Shown here: piece after piece, positions 17,395 through 26,458 of the stretch | Layout: the number at the start of each line of letters is the position of its first letter | Position numbering within the stretch: position 1 is the first letter of the stretch | DNA from: CAYWWY01 sp964462525 | GTDB taxonomy: Bacteria > Thermotogota > Thermotogae > MWEM01 | NCBI GenBank assembly: GCA_964462525.1 | Contig: CAYWWY010000002.1 | Coordinates: 62,001 to 126,000 of the forward strand | DNA length: 64,000 nt | Direction of reading: 5' to 3' | Program-made: the position numbers and the translations under genes | Notes under the pieces: model-generated | What the model saw: only the letters and a program-made list of their open reading frames with translations | Told to the model about the DNA's origin: nothing | Database searches by the model: none

Positions 17395-18402
17395 TTGGCT
17401 GAAAAATCGATTATCGGACCCAAAAAGGCTGCAGTGCTTCTTGTTACACTAGGTCCGGAAAAAGCGGCAGGCATCCTCAAGCACATGTCGGATGAGGAAA
17501 TCGAGAAGCTTACACTGGAACTGGCAAAAATTGATAAAGTGCCGGATGTAGAAAAACGCGTCGTATTGGGTGAGTTTTCCAACACCTTTCGCGCGCGCGA
17601 ATATATAAGCACTGGCGGAGTCGATTATGCGCGCGATATCTTAGAAAAAGCCCTTGGCCCGGAAAAAGCATTGGCAATTTTGGAAAAACTGACGACGACA
17701 CTTCAGGTCAAGCCATTTGATTTTCTTAAGAAGACAGATGCTTCCCAATTGGTCAATGTCCTCCAAAACGAACACCCACAAACGATTTCTTTAATCCTTT
17801 GTTATTTGCAGCCTACCTTAGCATCCCTAGTTGTCAGCGCATTACCCGACGATCTCAAACCAGAAGTAGTCAAACGGATCGCTATGTTGGATAAAGCCAA
17901 TCCGGAAGTAATCCGAGAGGTGGAGCGCGTTATGGAACGAAAAGTTTCAACATTTGTCACTCAAGATTTCGCCCAAGTGGGTGGTTTGGACACTGTAGTT
18001 GAAATGATGAACTCTTTGGATCGAACGACAGAAAAAGATATCCTAGACAAACTATCAGAGACCGATCCGGAGTTGGCTGAAGAGATTCGGAGACATATGT
18101 TCGTATTTGAAGATATTATCAAGCTAGACGATCGTTCCGTACAGATGGTCTTGAGAGAAACAGATACCAAAGAGGTTTCTCTCGCGCTAAAAGGAGCCGA
18201 TGAGGAGATTACAGACAAAATTATCCGGAATCTTTCCAAGCGAGCCGGACAGCTTCTTTTGGAGGAAATGGAGTTTATGGGTCCTGTCCGAATCAAAGAT
18301 GTGGAGGAAGCCCAGCAAAAGGTAGTTAACATAATCCGCAGGCTAGAAGAAAGTGGAGAGATTATCATCGCTCGCGGCGGAGGAGAGGAAATGATTGTAT
18401 AA
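17395..18402 (+). CDS. fliG: Flagellar motor switch protein FliG
   Basis: FliG links the MS ring to the C ring and contacts the stator. The TTG at 17395 is chosen because GAGGTG (17383-17388) sits 6 nt upstream; this gives 335 residues, the length I recall for Thermotoga FliG. The middle-domain EHPQTISLIL (the EHPQ patch) and the C-terminal torque helix with charged residues (DIIKLDDRSVQMVLRETDTK) are visible. It is the first of three overlapping flagellar genes, all with TTG starts. Confidence 0.96.
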   Translation: MAEKSIIGPKKAAVLLVTLGPEKAAGILKHMSDEEIEKLTLELAKIDKVPDVEKRVVLGEFSNTFRAREYISTGGVDYARDILEKALGPEKALAILEKLTTTLQVKPFDFLKKTDASQLVNVLQNEHPQTISLILCYLQPTLASLVVSALPDDLKPEVVKRIAMLDKANPEVIREVERVMERKVSTFVTQDFAQVGGLDTVVEMMNSLDRTTEKDILDKLSETDPELAEEIRRHMFVFEDIIKLDDRSVQMVLRETDTKEVSLALKGADEEITDKIIRNLSKRAGQLLLEEMEFMGPVRIKDVEEAQQKVVNIIRRLEESGEIIIARGGGEEMIV

Positions 18403-19159
18403 CCTAATTAAGCGAGCATTGGTAACCATCGATGAAAAAGAGAAATACCCGTTCGCCCGCGAGAAGGACCTATCCGGTTCTAGCCAGGAAGAATCTACCG
18501 ATTTCGCGCCAGAAGCGCAAGCCGATCCGCCCGAAGTCAACTTAGCCAAGGAAAAAGCCCGATCGATTCTGCAGCAAGCACGCGAAGAAGCGGAGAAAAT
18601 CCTTGCGGAAGCGCATTCCTTTTTCTCGGATGCCCAAACAAAAGCCAATGAAATCATCCACCAATCACACGATGAAGTAAAAAAACACAAGCAAGATGTG
18701 CAAACACAGCTGGAGAAGGCAATGGAAACTTCCTTCAAAGCCATGGAAAGCGTGATTCGCACTTTAGAGACTGACCGGAATAAGTATGTGGAAATGGCCG
18801 CGCAAGAATTGGCTCAAATCGTCTCCGTGGTATGCCACAAAGTTCTTTCCAGAGAAATCTCAGGCAATGAACAAGAAGTCATCCTTTGGAAAATCAAACA
18901 AGTGATGCAAAGGATTTCTAATTTTCGGAAAACCGTATTCCGACTCCACCCGGATGATTTTGAAAAATTCCCCAAAGAAGAGATTGAAAAGGTCCGATCT
19001 TCCTTAAACCACGTTGAATTTCGACTTGATTCCAGTCTTTCAAAAGGTTCTGTCGTCATAGACACTGATTACGGCACTTTGGACAGTTCGATCGATAGCC
19101 AATTGAATATTCTAGATGAATTGGTCTCGGAAATTGTTGGAAGCGGAGATTCCGATTGA
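18395..19159 (+). CDS. fliH: Flagellar assembly protein FliH
   Basis: FliH dimers bind and restrain the export ATPase FliI. The 254-residue protein has a variable acidic N-terminus, an Ala/Glu-rich coiled coil (ARSILQQAREEAEKILAEA and following) and a C-terminal FliH/HrpE-like domain with FRLDSSLSKGSVVIDTDYGT. It starts at TTG 18395 preceded by AGGAGAGG, overlaps the fliG end by 8 bp and the fliI start by 4 bp. Identification rests on the coiled coil, the C-terminal domain and the position between fliG and fliI. Confidence 0.9.
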   Translation: MYNLIKRALVTIDEKEKYPFAREKDLSGSSQEESTDFAPEAQADPPEVNLAKEKARSILQQAREEAEKILAEAHSFFSDAQTKANEIIHQSHDEVKKHKQDVQTQLEKAMETSFKAMESVIRTLETDRNKYVEMAAQELAQIVSVVCHKVLSREISGNEQEVILWKIKQVMQRISNFRKTVFRLHPDDFEKFPKEEIEKVRSSLNHVEFRLDSSLSKGSVVIDTDYGTLDSSIDSQLNILDELVSEIVGSGDSD

Positions 19160-20535
19160 AGTACCCAACGATCGAACGATTGCGCTACTTAAGAGACCGG
19201 ATTCGTGAAACCGACTTCATTGGTTTGGCTGGAAAGGTCGAGAAAATTATTGGTCTGACCATTGAATCTGCAGGTCCTGAGGTTTTTTTGGGGGAAATGT
19301 GCTATATCCGAACCCAGCAGCAAAACAGGATTGTCTGCGAAGTGGTCGGGTTTAAAGATAACCACATCATCTTAATGCCTTTGGAAGAGTTTTCCGGTGT
19401 TTCTCTCGGGAACGAAGTCTTGGGCACACAGAGAATCTTGGATGTGGGTGTCGCTCCGGATATGCTTTCTCGAGTTTTTGATGGAATCGGAAGACCTATT
19501 GATGGAAAGCTCTTTTTGCCTTTTTCTCGGATCCCTTTGCATAATGCCCCTCCCAACCCTTTGGTTCGCCAACGAATCCAAGTCCCCATTCCTATCGGAG
19601 TGCGATCGATCGATGGGTTCCTCACCATGGGAAAAGGACAACGAATCGGTGTGTTTGCAGGAAGCGGGGTGGGGAAATCGACCATTCTTGGAATGGTTGC
19701 TCGTAATACGCGCGCGCAAATTAATGTCATTGCCCTGGTTGGAGAACGGGGAAGAGAGGTTCGGGAGTTCATCGAACGAGATTTGGGAAAAGAAGGGCTC
19801 CAGCGTAGTGTGGTTTTTGTATCTACTTCCGATCAACCTGCGTTAATGCGTGTAAAAGTCTTATTGACCGCAACGGCCGTCGCTGAGTACTTTCGTGATC
19901 AGGGAAAAGACGTAATGCTGATGGTCGATTCTTTAACTCGCTGGTCTATGGCGCAAAGAGAATTGGGACTCGCAATTGGCGAACCACCAACAACGCGCGG
20001 ATATCCACCAAGTGTGTTTGCCATGCTGCCTAAAGTGCTGGAACGAGCTGGAAACTCAGAGAAAGGAAGCATCACCGGGATATATACTGTACTGGTCGAA
20101 GGGGATGATTTCAACGAACCCATCAGTGATACGGTTCGCGGGATCTTGGACGGTCACATAATCCTTTCTCGCCAATTAGCTGAAGCCAATCACTTTCCAG
20201 CAGTGGATGTGTTGGCCAGCATATCGAGATTGATGCCTGAAGTTGCAAGCTCCGAACACCTCGGAGCCTCGCGCTTTCTTAGAGATCTGATTTCTACCTT
20301 CAACAACGCAAAAGACCTGATCGATATCGGCGCGTATAAGGACGGCACCGACGCAAAAATCGATCTCGCCCGGAAAATGATCAACCCGATCAATCGCTTT
20401 CTACAGCAGGATGCCTTTGAGCAAACCAAGTACGAAGATACCATCGGGAAGATCGAGCGTTTGGGCCAAGAAGGCAGAGATTCTTTGAAAGAGGACAAAA
20501 CCGCTCTCGAACCATCGCCCCAGAAAAGCAGTTAG
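19156..20535 (+). CDS. fliI: Flagellum-specific ATPase FliI
   Basis: FliI is the F1-beta-like ATPase of flagellar type III export. Of 459 residues, the core shows Walker A GVFAGSGVGKST, VALVGERGREVREF, Walker B (DVMLMVDSLTRWSMAQRE) and the family signature GEPPTTRGYPPSVFAMLP. The N-terminal barrel with GRPIDGK is also typical. TTG start in a TTGA overlap with fliH. The usual fliJ does not follow; the next gene is on the other strand. Confidence 0.97.
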   Translation: MKYPTIERLRYLRDRIRETDFIGLAGKVEKIIGLTIESAGPEVFLGEMCYIRTQQQNRIVCEVVGFKDNHIILMPLEEFSGVSLGNEVLGTQRILDVGVAPDMLSRVFDGIGRPIDGKLFLPFSRIPLHNAPPNPLVRQRIQVPIPIGVRSIDGFLTMGKGQRIGVFAGSGVGKSTILGMVARNTRAQINVIALVGERGREVREFIERDLGKEGLQRSVVFVSTSDQPALMRVKVLLTATAVAEYFRDQGKDVMLMVDSLTRWSMAQRELGLAIGEPPTTRGYPPSVFAMLPKVLERAGNSEKGSITGIYTVLVEGDDFNEPISDTVRGILDGHIILSRQLAEANHFPAVDVLASISRLMPEVASSEHLGASRFLRDLISTFNNAKDLIDIGAYKDGTDAKIDLARKMINPINRFLQQDAFEQTKYEDTIGKIERLGQEGRDSLKEDKTALEPSPQKSS

Positions 20536-20620
20536 GCTTACCCGATCCCTTTTCTGGTCAATCTCTATTCAGAGTCGTTGGCTTTTCGTTCTAGATCTAT
20601 CGAGTTTAACCCGGAACCCA

Positions 20621-21319
20621 TTATGGAAGATAAAGTAGTTCATCCAGTGAGGAGATCTGAGTCACATGCTTAGCCTCGTGATGGCCTTGATGGGGAGTAT
20701 GCCGTATATAATGGATCCCATCTATGCATGCGTTGGTAGCGCCAACCATGTCAATATCCCAATGATCGCCAATATATACGACTCGATCTGAGGGGATTTC
20801 GTATTGACGCAACGCGTAATCAAAAATCGCTCGATTTGGTTTGGCGACTCCTGCTTCATCTATAGTGATCATATAGTCAAAAAACCGATCCAAACGAGCA
20901 TGATTGAACCGGCCTTGTTGAACTGCTCGAAGACCATTGGTTAAAATCGACATTAGATACCCTCGATTCCGTAGGGCTCCAAGTACTTCTTCCGCATAGG
21001 GTTCAAATATCGCGCACTTCCCCAGCGCGGATAAATAGTCTCTATTCAGTTGTCCGGGTGGGATTGTAGTGCCCAGATATCCGCAGAACTCTGCAAACCG
21101 ATCGACAACCGTCTCCGCCTGTGTCTTGCTCCCTTGTTCAAAAGCTTTCCAATTGCGTTCGTTGATTTCCAAGTATTGATGGACCTGTTTTTCGGTCAGA
21201 TTCCACCCATAGTTTTGAAATGTTTGGAGCAGAACATGAACTTCGCAGTGGGCAAAATCCAAGACAGTATTGTCTAAATCGAAGAGTAAAAGATCGTATT
21301 GCCTTGTTGGTTTTCTCAT
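20621..21319 (-). CDS. HAD-superfamily hydrolase, YjjG/YfnB-like nucleotidase
   Basis: A 232-residue HAD phosphatase with motif I LLFDLDNTVLDF, motif II SILTNGL, motif III Lys in VAKPNRAIFDYAL and motif IV VYIGDHWDIDMVGA. The helical cap and the TNG/KP pattern fit the pyrimidine 5'-nucleotidase YjjG branch, which removes phosphate from damaged or unusual nucleotides; a 2-haloacid or phosphoglycolate-type phosphatase is possible. It starts 8 bp after the valS stop with no clear Shine-Dalgarno, so translation is probably coupled to valS. The 85 bp to the convergent fliI contain no clear terminator. Confidence 0.85.
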   Translation of the reverse strand: MRKPTRQYDLLLFDLDNTVLDFAHCEVHVLLQTFQNYGWNLTEKQVHQYLEINERNWKAFEQGSKTQAETVVDRFAEFCGYLGTTIPPGQLNRDYLSALGKCAIFEPYAEEVLGALRNRGYLMSILTNGLRAVQQGRFNHARLDRFFDYMITIDEAGVAKPNRAIFDYALRQYEIPSDRVVYIGDHWDIDMVGATNACIDGIHYIRHTPHQGHHEAKHVTQISSLDELLYLP

Positions 21320-21327
21320 ACAACAAA

Positions 21328-24000
21328 CTACTCAAGATCCTGAAGAAGCCGTGTTAGGTGTGCGAATCTAGTTTGAGCTGCATCCCATTTTTCTTTGGTT
21401 TCTTCCACTACATCCTCTGCTGCGCGTTCCAAAAACTTTGGGTTCTCCATTTTCTTTTGAAGGTGAAGAATATCTTCGTGCGCTTTCTGGATTTCTTTCT
21501 GAAGCCGTTGGCGTTCCGAATCCCAATCGATTTCTTCACCGATCTCGAGATAGACTTCCACCGACCCATCCGTGTATACGCGGGCGGACTTCTCGGGTTT
21601 AGCATCGACAGAAAGAACCTTATCCAAATAAGCCAAATTGGCGAGATACAAAGCGCCTTGACCAAAGATTTCTTTCTCCCCTGATTGCGCGCAAGAGAAA
21701 AAGCGAACAAACGCTTTCATTTTTTTCCGTGCCGGAATGTCGAAATCCAAGCGAACATTGCGAATTCCTCGGACAATGGCAACCAATCGTTCAAATCCAT
21801 TCAAAGATTCATCAAAACCATAATTACCGGGTTCTGGCCACTGATCCACCATTATGGAAATGGGCTTTCCGGATCTAGGAAGTTTCTGCCAGATCTCTTC
21901 GGTTACAAAGGGCATGAACGGGTGAAGCAACCGAAGAGACCGATCAAGCACGTAAAGCAAAACCTTCCGTGTGCTTTGTTGGTTTTGATTGATGGTATTC
22001 TCTGTCTGCAGTTCATTCAATATAGGTTTCACGCATTCGATGTACCAATCACAAAAAGCATTCCAAAAAAATTCATATAATACTTTTGAAGCCTGATTGT
22101 ATTCGTGCGTCAACAAACGCTGATCAATCTCATTTATGGCCTGGTCCATCCGCATGAGAATCCACTGATCCGCTATGGTTAATTCTTCATGATCATGCCA
22201 ATCTTGAGGGTATTCCTGAGGGGGAAGGGCCCCAAGATGCATCAGGCAGAAGCGGGCGGCGTTCCATATTTTGTTCACAAAGTGTTTGGAATGCTCAAAC
22301 GTTCTCACGTCCAGCTTAATATCCCGACCTTGAACAGCAAGGCTCGTCATGGTAAACCGCATGGCATCCGCTCCATATTGATCAATGACTTCCAGCGGAT
22401 CAATACCGTTCCCTAAAGATTTGCTCATCTTTCGCCCTTTTTTATCCCGAATGAGTTGATGGATGTATACTTCTCGAAAAGGGATTTTCCCCATAAATTC
22501 CATCCCCATGACGATCATACGGGCTACCCAGAAAAAAATGATATCAAAACCAGTGCTAAGCAAACTGGTTGGATAATACTTGCTCAGATCAAATGTCTCT
22601 TCTGGCCATCCTAAGGTCGAAAAAGGCCATAGGGCTGAACTGAACCAAGTGTCGAGGACATCTTCATCTTGGGTAAGATGATTGGATCCGCAATGTTCAC
22701 ATACCTCCACGTCTTCTTCCTGTACATTGATCCGCCCACATTGATCACAATACCATACGGGAATCCGATGACCCCACCACAGCTGTCGTGAGATACACCA
22801 ATCGCGAATTTCATCCATCCATTGAAAATACGTTTTTTTCCAACGCTCTGGGAAAAACTGGATTTCTCCATTCTCAACAACAGAAACCGCTTTATGGGTT
22901 AACGGTTTCATCTTAACAAACCATTGGTCCGATAACCGAGGTTCAATTGTTGCGTTACACCGGTGGCATTGCCCGACTGAATGAATATGGCTCCTGGTTT
23001 CCATGAGAAAGCCTTGGGCTTCCAAGTCCTTTACTACAGCCTTTCTGGCTTCAAGAACTGTCATCGATTGATAAGGACCTGCATTTTCATTGGTTATCCC
23101 TTTTTCATCCAAAATACTGATCATGTCGAGTTGGTGACGCAATCCAATTTGATAATCATTTGGATCATGAGCCGGGGTTACCTTTACAACCCCTGTTCCA
23201 AAATCCATGTCCACAAAACGGTCGGCTATAACAGGGATTTGTCGGTTCATCAAAGGCAATCGAAGTCTTTTCCCGATCCACTCGACGTACCGATTGTCGG
23301 AAGGATACACAGCGACAGCCGTATCTCCAAGCATCGTTTCCGGTCTTGTGGTCGCAATATCCATAAATCCTTCTCCATTGGCCAATGGATATCGAATCAC
23401 CCAAAGGTGGGTTTTTTCTTCCACATACTCGACTTCCTCATCAGAAAGAGCCGTTTGACACCGGGAACACCAGTTCACGATATATTTCCCTCGATAAATC
23501 AACCCTCTTTGATACAGTTGGACAAAGACCTTTCGGACTGCCCGATTCAGTCCCTCGTCTAAAGTGAAACGGTCCCGATCCCAATCTACAGAACAACCGA
23601 TCGCGCGGATCTGTTCGGTAATGGTTTTTCGGTACTTGCGCGCCCATTCCCACGTGATCTTTAAAAACGATTCTCTTCCGATTTCCTCTCGACTTGTGCC
23701 TTGATCGATAAGCATCTTTTCAACGACATTTTGGGTGGCAATTCCCGCATGGTCTTCTCCGGGCAACCAAAGGGTTTCTTGTCCCCTCATCCGATGGAAC
23801 CGTGTAGCAATATCCTGGAGGGTCAAATTAAACCCGTGGCCAATATGGATTGCTCCTGTGATGTTTGGTGGCGGGATCACAATGACAAAGGGATCGGCTT
23901 TGTCTCCATTAGGTCTGAAAAGACCTTGATTTTCCCAGAAAGGATACCACTTTTGATCGATCTCCTTTGGATCATAGGTTTTTGGTAAAGGTTCCATCAT
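21328..24000 (-). CDS. valS: Valyl-tRNA synthetase
   Basis: ValS charges tRNA-Val. The 890-residue class I enzyme has the HIGH motif in NITGAIHIGHGFN, KMSKS in GRKMSKSLGNG, the editing domain motif TTRPETMLGDTAV, and a C-terminal coiled coil (WDSERQRLQKEIQKAHEDI). ATG 24000 is preceded by AAAGGA, so I use it rather than the GTG at 24024, which overlaps the upstream gene. It reads GEDHAGIATQ where most ValS have GTDHAGIATQ, a conservative difference. It sits between dppA and the HAD phosphatase on one strand. Confidence 0.98.
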   Translation of the reverse strand: MMEPLPKTYDPKEIDQKWYPFWENQGLFRPNGDKADPFVIVIPPPNITGAIHIGHGFNLTLQDIATRFHRMRGQETLWLPGEDHAGIATQNVVEKMLIDQGTSREEIGRESFLKITWEWARKYRKTITEQIRAIGCSVDWDRDRFTLDEGLNRAVRKVFVQLYQRGLIYRGKYIVNWCSRCQTALSDEEVEYVEEKTHLWVIRYPLANGEGFMDIATTRPETMLGDTAVAVYPSDNRYVEWIGKRLRLPLMNRQIPVIADRFVDMDFGTGVVKVTPAHDPNDYQIGLRHQLDMISILDEKGITNENAGPYQSMTVLEARKAVVKDLEAQGFLMETRSHIHSVGQCHRCNATIEPRLSDQWFVKMKPLTHKAVSVVENGEIQFFPERWKKTYFQWMDEIRDWCISRQLWWGHRIPVWYCDQCGRINVQEEDVEVCEHCGSNHLTQDEDVLDTWFSSALWPFSTLGWPEETFDLSKYYPTSLLSTGFDIIFFWVARMIVMGMEFMGKIPFREVYIHQLIRDKKGRKMSKSLGNGIDPLEVIDQYGADAMRFTMTSLAVQGRDIKLDVRTFEHSKHFVNKIWNAARFCLMHLGALPPQEYPQDWHDHEELTIADQWILMRMDQAINEIDQRLLTHEYNQASKVLYEFFWNAFCDWYIECVKPILNELQTENTINQNQQSTRKVLLYVLDRSLRLLHPFMPFVTEEIWQKLPRSGKPISIMVDQWPEPGNYGFDESLNGFERLVAIVRGIRNVRLDFDIPARKKMKAFVRFFSCAQSGEKEIFGQGALYLANLAYLDKVLSVDAKPEKSARVYTDGSVEVYLEIGEEIDWDSERQRLQKEIQKAHEDILHLQKKMENPKFLERAAEDVVEETKEKWDAAQTRFAHLTRLLQDLE

Positions 24001-24013
24001 CGAATCGTTCCTT

Positions 24014-24856
24014 TCATTGAACACTGTAAGCCAGAGCGCTTAAAGCCAAGATTGCGTTGAATACAACACGGTAATCCTCATGCTCAAACTCGATGGAACG
24101 CCCATCGATTCGCTTAGTATAAGGCATTAGGGATGCAACATCGCACATAGCGGTATTCTGAAATTCCACGCGAAGGGTTATCGGAGCGGAAAACGCATAC
24201 ATGGGAATGTGAAAAGGTTCTTTTGCCAAAGTTTCCTTGACGGCATGTATCGTCTCCGCTTTGACAACCTCAATCGGACGGTTTTTCACGGCGTATCTTG
24301 CGACAGCGTACTTCGTTGTCACAAACCGGACCCATGGCATTGCCTCGGATTGATGAAGTTCCTCTTTCAATGCGGCATCGCCTACAACCAGACCAATCGG
24401 AACAGAAAAGTAGGAAGCATAAGCAGCATTGACCAGCGCTTCATTGACGGGCTTTCCATTAATCCATATCCCATGAAAACGGGAATTAGAGTACGTATGA
24501 TCCATGTTTCCATAGATTCTCCCTACACCCGCATGATACCCAATCAAGAAAACCATATCGTATGTGCTATCCAAACCGGCCATCATATAGTTTGCGCGGG
24601 GCGAACCCGATATTAAGTGCAATCGTTGATCCATCGCTGTGATATCATAGGAAAGATTGTCACCGGAATTATGTGAGTCCGCAATCAGAATCTCGTCGAT
24701 CTTCGAGTTTAGATGGCAGCTTTGAACTCCCTCCATAACCCAACGAATCTGTAGATCCATCCATTTTCGTACAAGCGTTCGATCAGGAGTGTCCTCCTGT
24801 TTCCAATTAAAGGTCCCTCCGATCCCTTCCATATCCAGAGAAATGAATAGTTTCAA
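24014..24856 (-). CDS. M55-family D-aminopeptidase (DppA-like)
   Basis: A 280-residue zinc peptidase that probably cleaves D-Ala-containing dipeptides from peptidoglycan turnover. The family ligands align with those of Bacillus DppA: D8 and E10 in SLDMEGIGG, H62 in DSHNSGDN, H108 in GYHAG and E139 in VNEALVNAAY; His120 (NMDHTY) matches the catalytic His. TTG start preceded by GGGAGGGG. It is the first gene of a three-gene unit with valS and the HAD phosphatase and is divergent from the SLH protein gene. No Dpp transporter genes adjoin. Confidence 0.9.
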   Translation of the reverse strand: MKLFISLDMEGIGGTFNWKQEDTPDRTLVRKWMDLQIRWVMEGVQSCHLNSKIDEILIADSHNSGDNLSYDITAMDQRLHLISGSPRANYMMAGLDSTYDMVFLIGYHAGVGRIYGNMDHTYSNSRFHGIWINGKPVNEALVNAAYASYFSVPIGLVVGDAALKEELHQSEAMPWVRFVTTKYAVARYAVKNRPIEVVKAETIHAVKETLAKEPFHIPMYAFSAPITLRVEFQNTAMCDVASLMPYTKRIDGRSIEFEHEDYRVVFNAILALSALAYSVQ

Positions 24857-24936
24857 CTCTACCCCTCCCTTTTCTTCACCACTTGGGCAATTATATCACA
24901 AAAAGCCCCCATCCCTCACATATCGCATTATGAGTG

Positions 24937-24945
24937 TGTTATAAT
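24937..24945 (+). promoter_or_regulatory. Extended -10 promoter for the SLH protein gene
   Basis: TGTTATAAT at 24937-24945 is a perfect extended -10 element, 38 bp before the predicted start codon; the -35 position is poor. The element is identical to that before malQ. Confidence 0.65.
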
Positions 24946-24983
24946 TCTACCATCGATTATTATAGGAATTGGGGGGTGTTGAC

Positions 24984-25814
24984 TTGAGCAAACATAAGAT
25001 AATCCAGATTCTGATCGTCGTTCTGATTACATGCGCGATAACTACAAGCCTTGTAGCACAAACTGGGATGAGTGACGTTCCTACCTCACATTGGGCGTAC
25101 GATGCGGTTCGATTCTTGATTGAAGCAAACATTTTGGGTGGAATGCCTGACGGTACCTACCAAGGAAATGCGAATACAACCCGCTATCAGATGGCTTTCG
25201 CCCTATATCGGACGATCCAATACATGCAGGGAGGAACACCGATCTCGATCCAACCGGGAATCAGCCCCGGAGTTGTTCAGGAAATAGAGGAACTGCGGTA
25301 TCTTGTTCAATCTGTCGCAATAACCACAGAGCGCATCGGACAACAATATGAGCAAATCAATCGTAGATTGGACCAGATGAACCTCCAAGGAACTCCTGAT
25401 ATTTCGCGGTTGTCAGGGAGTGTCGAGAATCTTCAGCAACGAGTTGCGTCTCTGGACCGGGTTTTGGCTTCCGTTTCAGCCAAACAGCTTCAGATGGAAT
25501 CACAGCAAACCGCTATGCGTAATGAGATGGAATCAATACAGAACAAAATCCTTACTCAGAATTTCGATATGCAAAAGCTTGCAGATTCCGTCCATTCAAT
25601 CGAAGAACAAGACCTGATCAGCGATATTGCCATTGCGCGCAGAGATATCTATGCATTAAACCTACTCAACCAAAGCCATTCCGATCAGATTCAAGAACTG
25701 AAAGGAATGCAAGGTCAGCTAACTTTAATGACATGGGTGGCTGTGGGAGGCGTGCTTTTGGGAGCGGCGGGTCTTGTTGTCGGGATAATCGCGATGCAGA
25801 ATCAAGGCCAATAG
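24984..25814 (+). CDS. Omp-alpha-like envelope protein: SLH domain, coiled coil, C-terminal anchor
   Basis: A 276-residue exported protein. TTG 24984 follows GGGGGGTG; the first frame TTG at 24969 lacks that spacing. The signal peptide ends near SLVAQ. Next is one S-layer homology domain (MSDVPTSHWAYDAVRFL to TTRYQMAFALYR), which usually binds cell wall. A long coiled coil follows (about residues 95-230, Gln- and Ile-rich heptads), then a hydrophobic C-terminal helix (WVAVGGVLLGAAGLVVGIIAM). This order is that of Thermotoga Omp-alpha, a spacer between cell wall and outer membrane, although this one is shorter. The C-terminal helix would sit in the outer membrane. It is monocistronic behind an extended -10 promoter. 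Confidence 0.85.
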   Translation: MSKHKIIQILIVVLITCAITTSLVAQTGMSDVPTSHWAYDAVRFLIEANILGGMPDGTYQGNANTTRYQMAFALYRTIQYMQGGTPISIQPGISPGVVQEIEELRYLVQSVAITTERIGQQYEQINRRLDQMNLQGTPDISRLSGSVENLQQRVASLDRVLASVSAKQLQMESQQTAMRNEMESIQNKILTQNFDMQKLADSVHSIEEQDLISDIAIARRDIYALNLLNQSHSDQIQELKGMQGQLTLMTWVAVGGVLLGAAGLVVGIIAMQNQGQ

Positions 25815-25984
25815 TCATAAATAACAAAAGAGAGACTTCATACAGAAGAAGCTTCAGAAGCTTTACCATATCAATCATCCCTTCACTTGGGTTTTTTTAT
25901 TCTACGGTAATAATATCCTTCTTCGAGATTACGGATTGATCACTCAGTCATCCAAAACTTTCGGTATGATGATTATTCTTGGTT

Positions 25985-25998
25985 GTACCAAATGGTAC
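25985..25998. promoter_or_regulatory. 14-bp palindrome upstream of the cupin gene (possible operator)
   Basis: GTACCA-AA-TGGTAC is a perfect inverted repeat centred about 42 bp upstream of the predicted transcription start of the cupin gene, where regulators often bind. The rest of the gap 25815-26060 holds a short inverted repeat (25849-25863) and a T7 run (25892-25898) but no convincing terminator. Confidence 0.45.
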
Positions 25999-26021
25999 CG
26001 ATTGGTTCATCCTTTTGGGTG

Positions 26022-26027
26022 TATAAT
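26022..26027 (+). promoter_or_regulatory. -10 element for the cupin gene
   Basis: TATAAT at 26022-26027 lies 33 bp before the cupin ATG. No good -35 hexamer is seen; the palindrome at 25985-25998 occupies the region just upstream, compatible with activator dependence or repression. Confidence 0.5.
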
Positions 26028-26060
26028 GGAGTATCAAAATAAAGAAAGGGTGATCCATCA

Positions 26061-26381
26061 ATGGTTCAGATTGTCAACGTACCAGAAGTAAAACCAATCT
26101 TAAACCAAAATGGAGTTGTTGGGAAACGGATCTACGATCAACCCGATGCGCAGGTTGTTCATATTGCTTTTGAGCCGAATTCGTTCTTACCAAAACACGA
26201 GACCCCTGTTGATGTTTTCTTCTACATTCTGGAAGGTCGTGCAGAGATTGAAATTGGAACGGATCAAACAGAAGCCCAAAAAGATAGCATCATTTATAGT
26301 CCAAAAAAAATCGCCCATGCAATCCGGAACATCGGCCCGGGTGTTCTGAGGGTTTTGGTTGGAAAAACTCCTAGACCGTAA
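26061..26381 (+). CDS. Small cupin-domain protein
   Basis: A 106-residue single-domain cupin. The first cupin motif is altered (LPKHETPVDVFFYILEGRAEIEIG, with one His and Glu), and the second is KIAHAIRNIGPGVLRVLV with one His, so a metal site is possible. Such small cupins can be isomerases, sensors or dioxygenase-like; the reaction cannot be inferred. It lies 77 bp upstream of hcp on the same strand and may share its regulation, which would hint at a role in redox or nitrosative stress. That link is inference from position only. Confidence 0.75.
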   Translation: MVQIVNVPEVKPILNQNGVVGKRIYDQPDAQVVHIAFEPNSFLPKHETPVDVFFYILEGRAEIEIGTDQTEAQKDSIIYSPKKIAHAIRNIGPGVLRVLVGKTPRP

Positions 26382-26430
26382 AGACATACAGAAGAGGATT
26401 GCTTGCTGAAAAAGCTTATCAACAAATCAT

Positions 26431-26444
26431 ATGGAGCGCTCCAT
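26431..26444. promoter_or_regulatory. Perfect 14-bp palindrome before hcp
   Basis: ATGGAGCGCTCCAT is a gapless palindrome placed directly upstream of the hcp Shine-Dalgarno (AAGGAGG, 26445-26451). It could be an operator for a dimeric regulator or, if transcribed, block ribosome access. It does not match the FNR consensus TTGAT-N4-ATCAA. Confidence 0.4.
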
Positions 26445-26458
26445 AAGGAGGGAAAATC

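Noticed and set aside
22981..23562. 193-codon frame antisense to valS
   Set aside because: Opposite the conserved valS editing domain with no motif or start signal; a shadow frame.
25849..25863. AAGCTT-type inverted repeat after the SLH gene as a terminator
   Set aside because: Only a 5-bp stem forms with a realistic loop, and the T run lies about 30 nt downstream, so it does not look like a rho-independent terminator.
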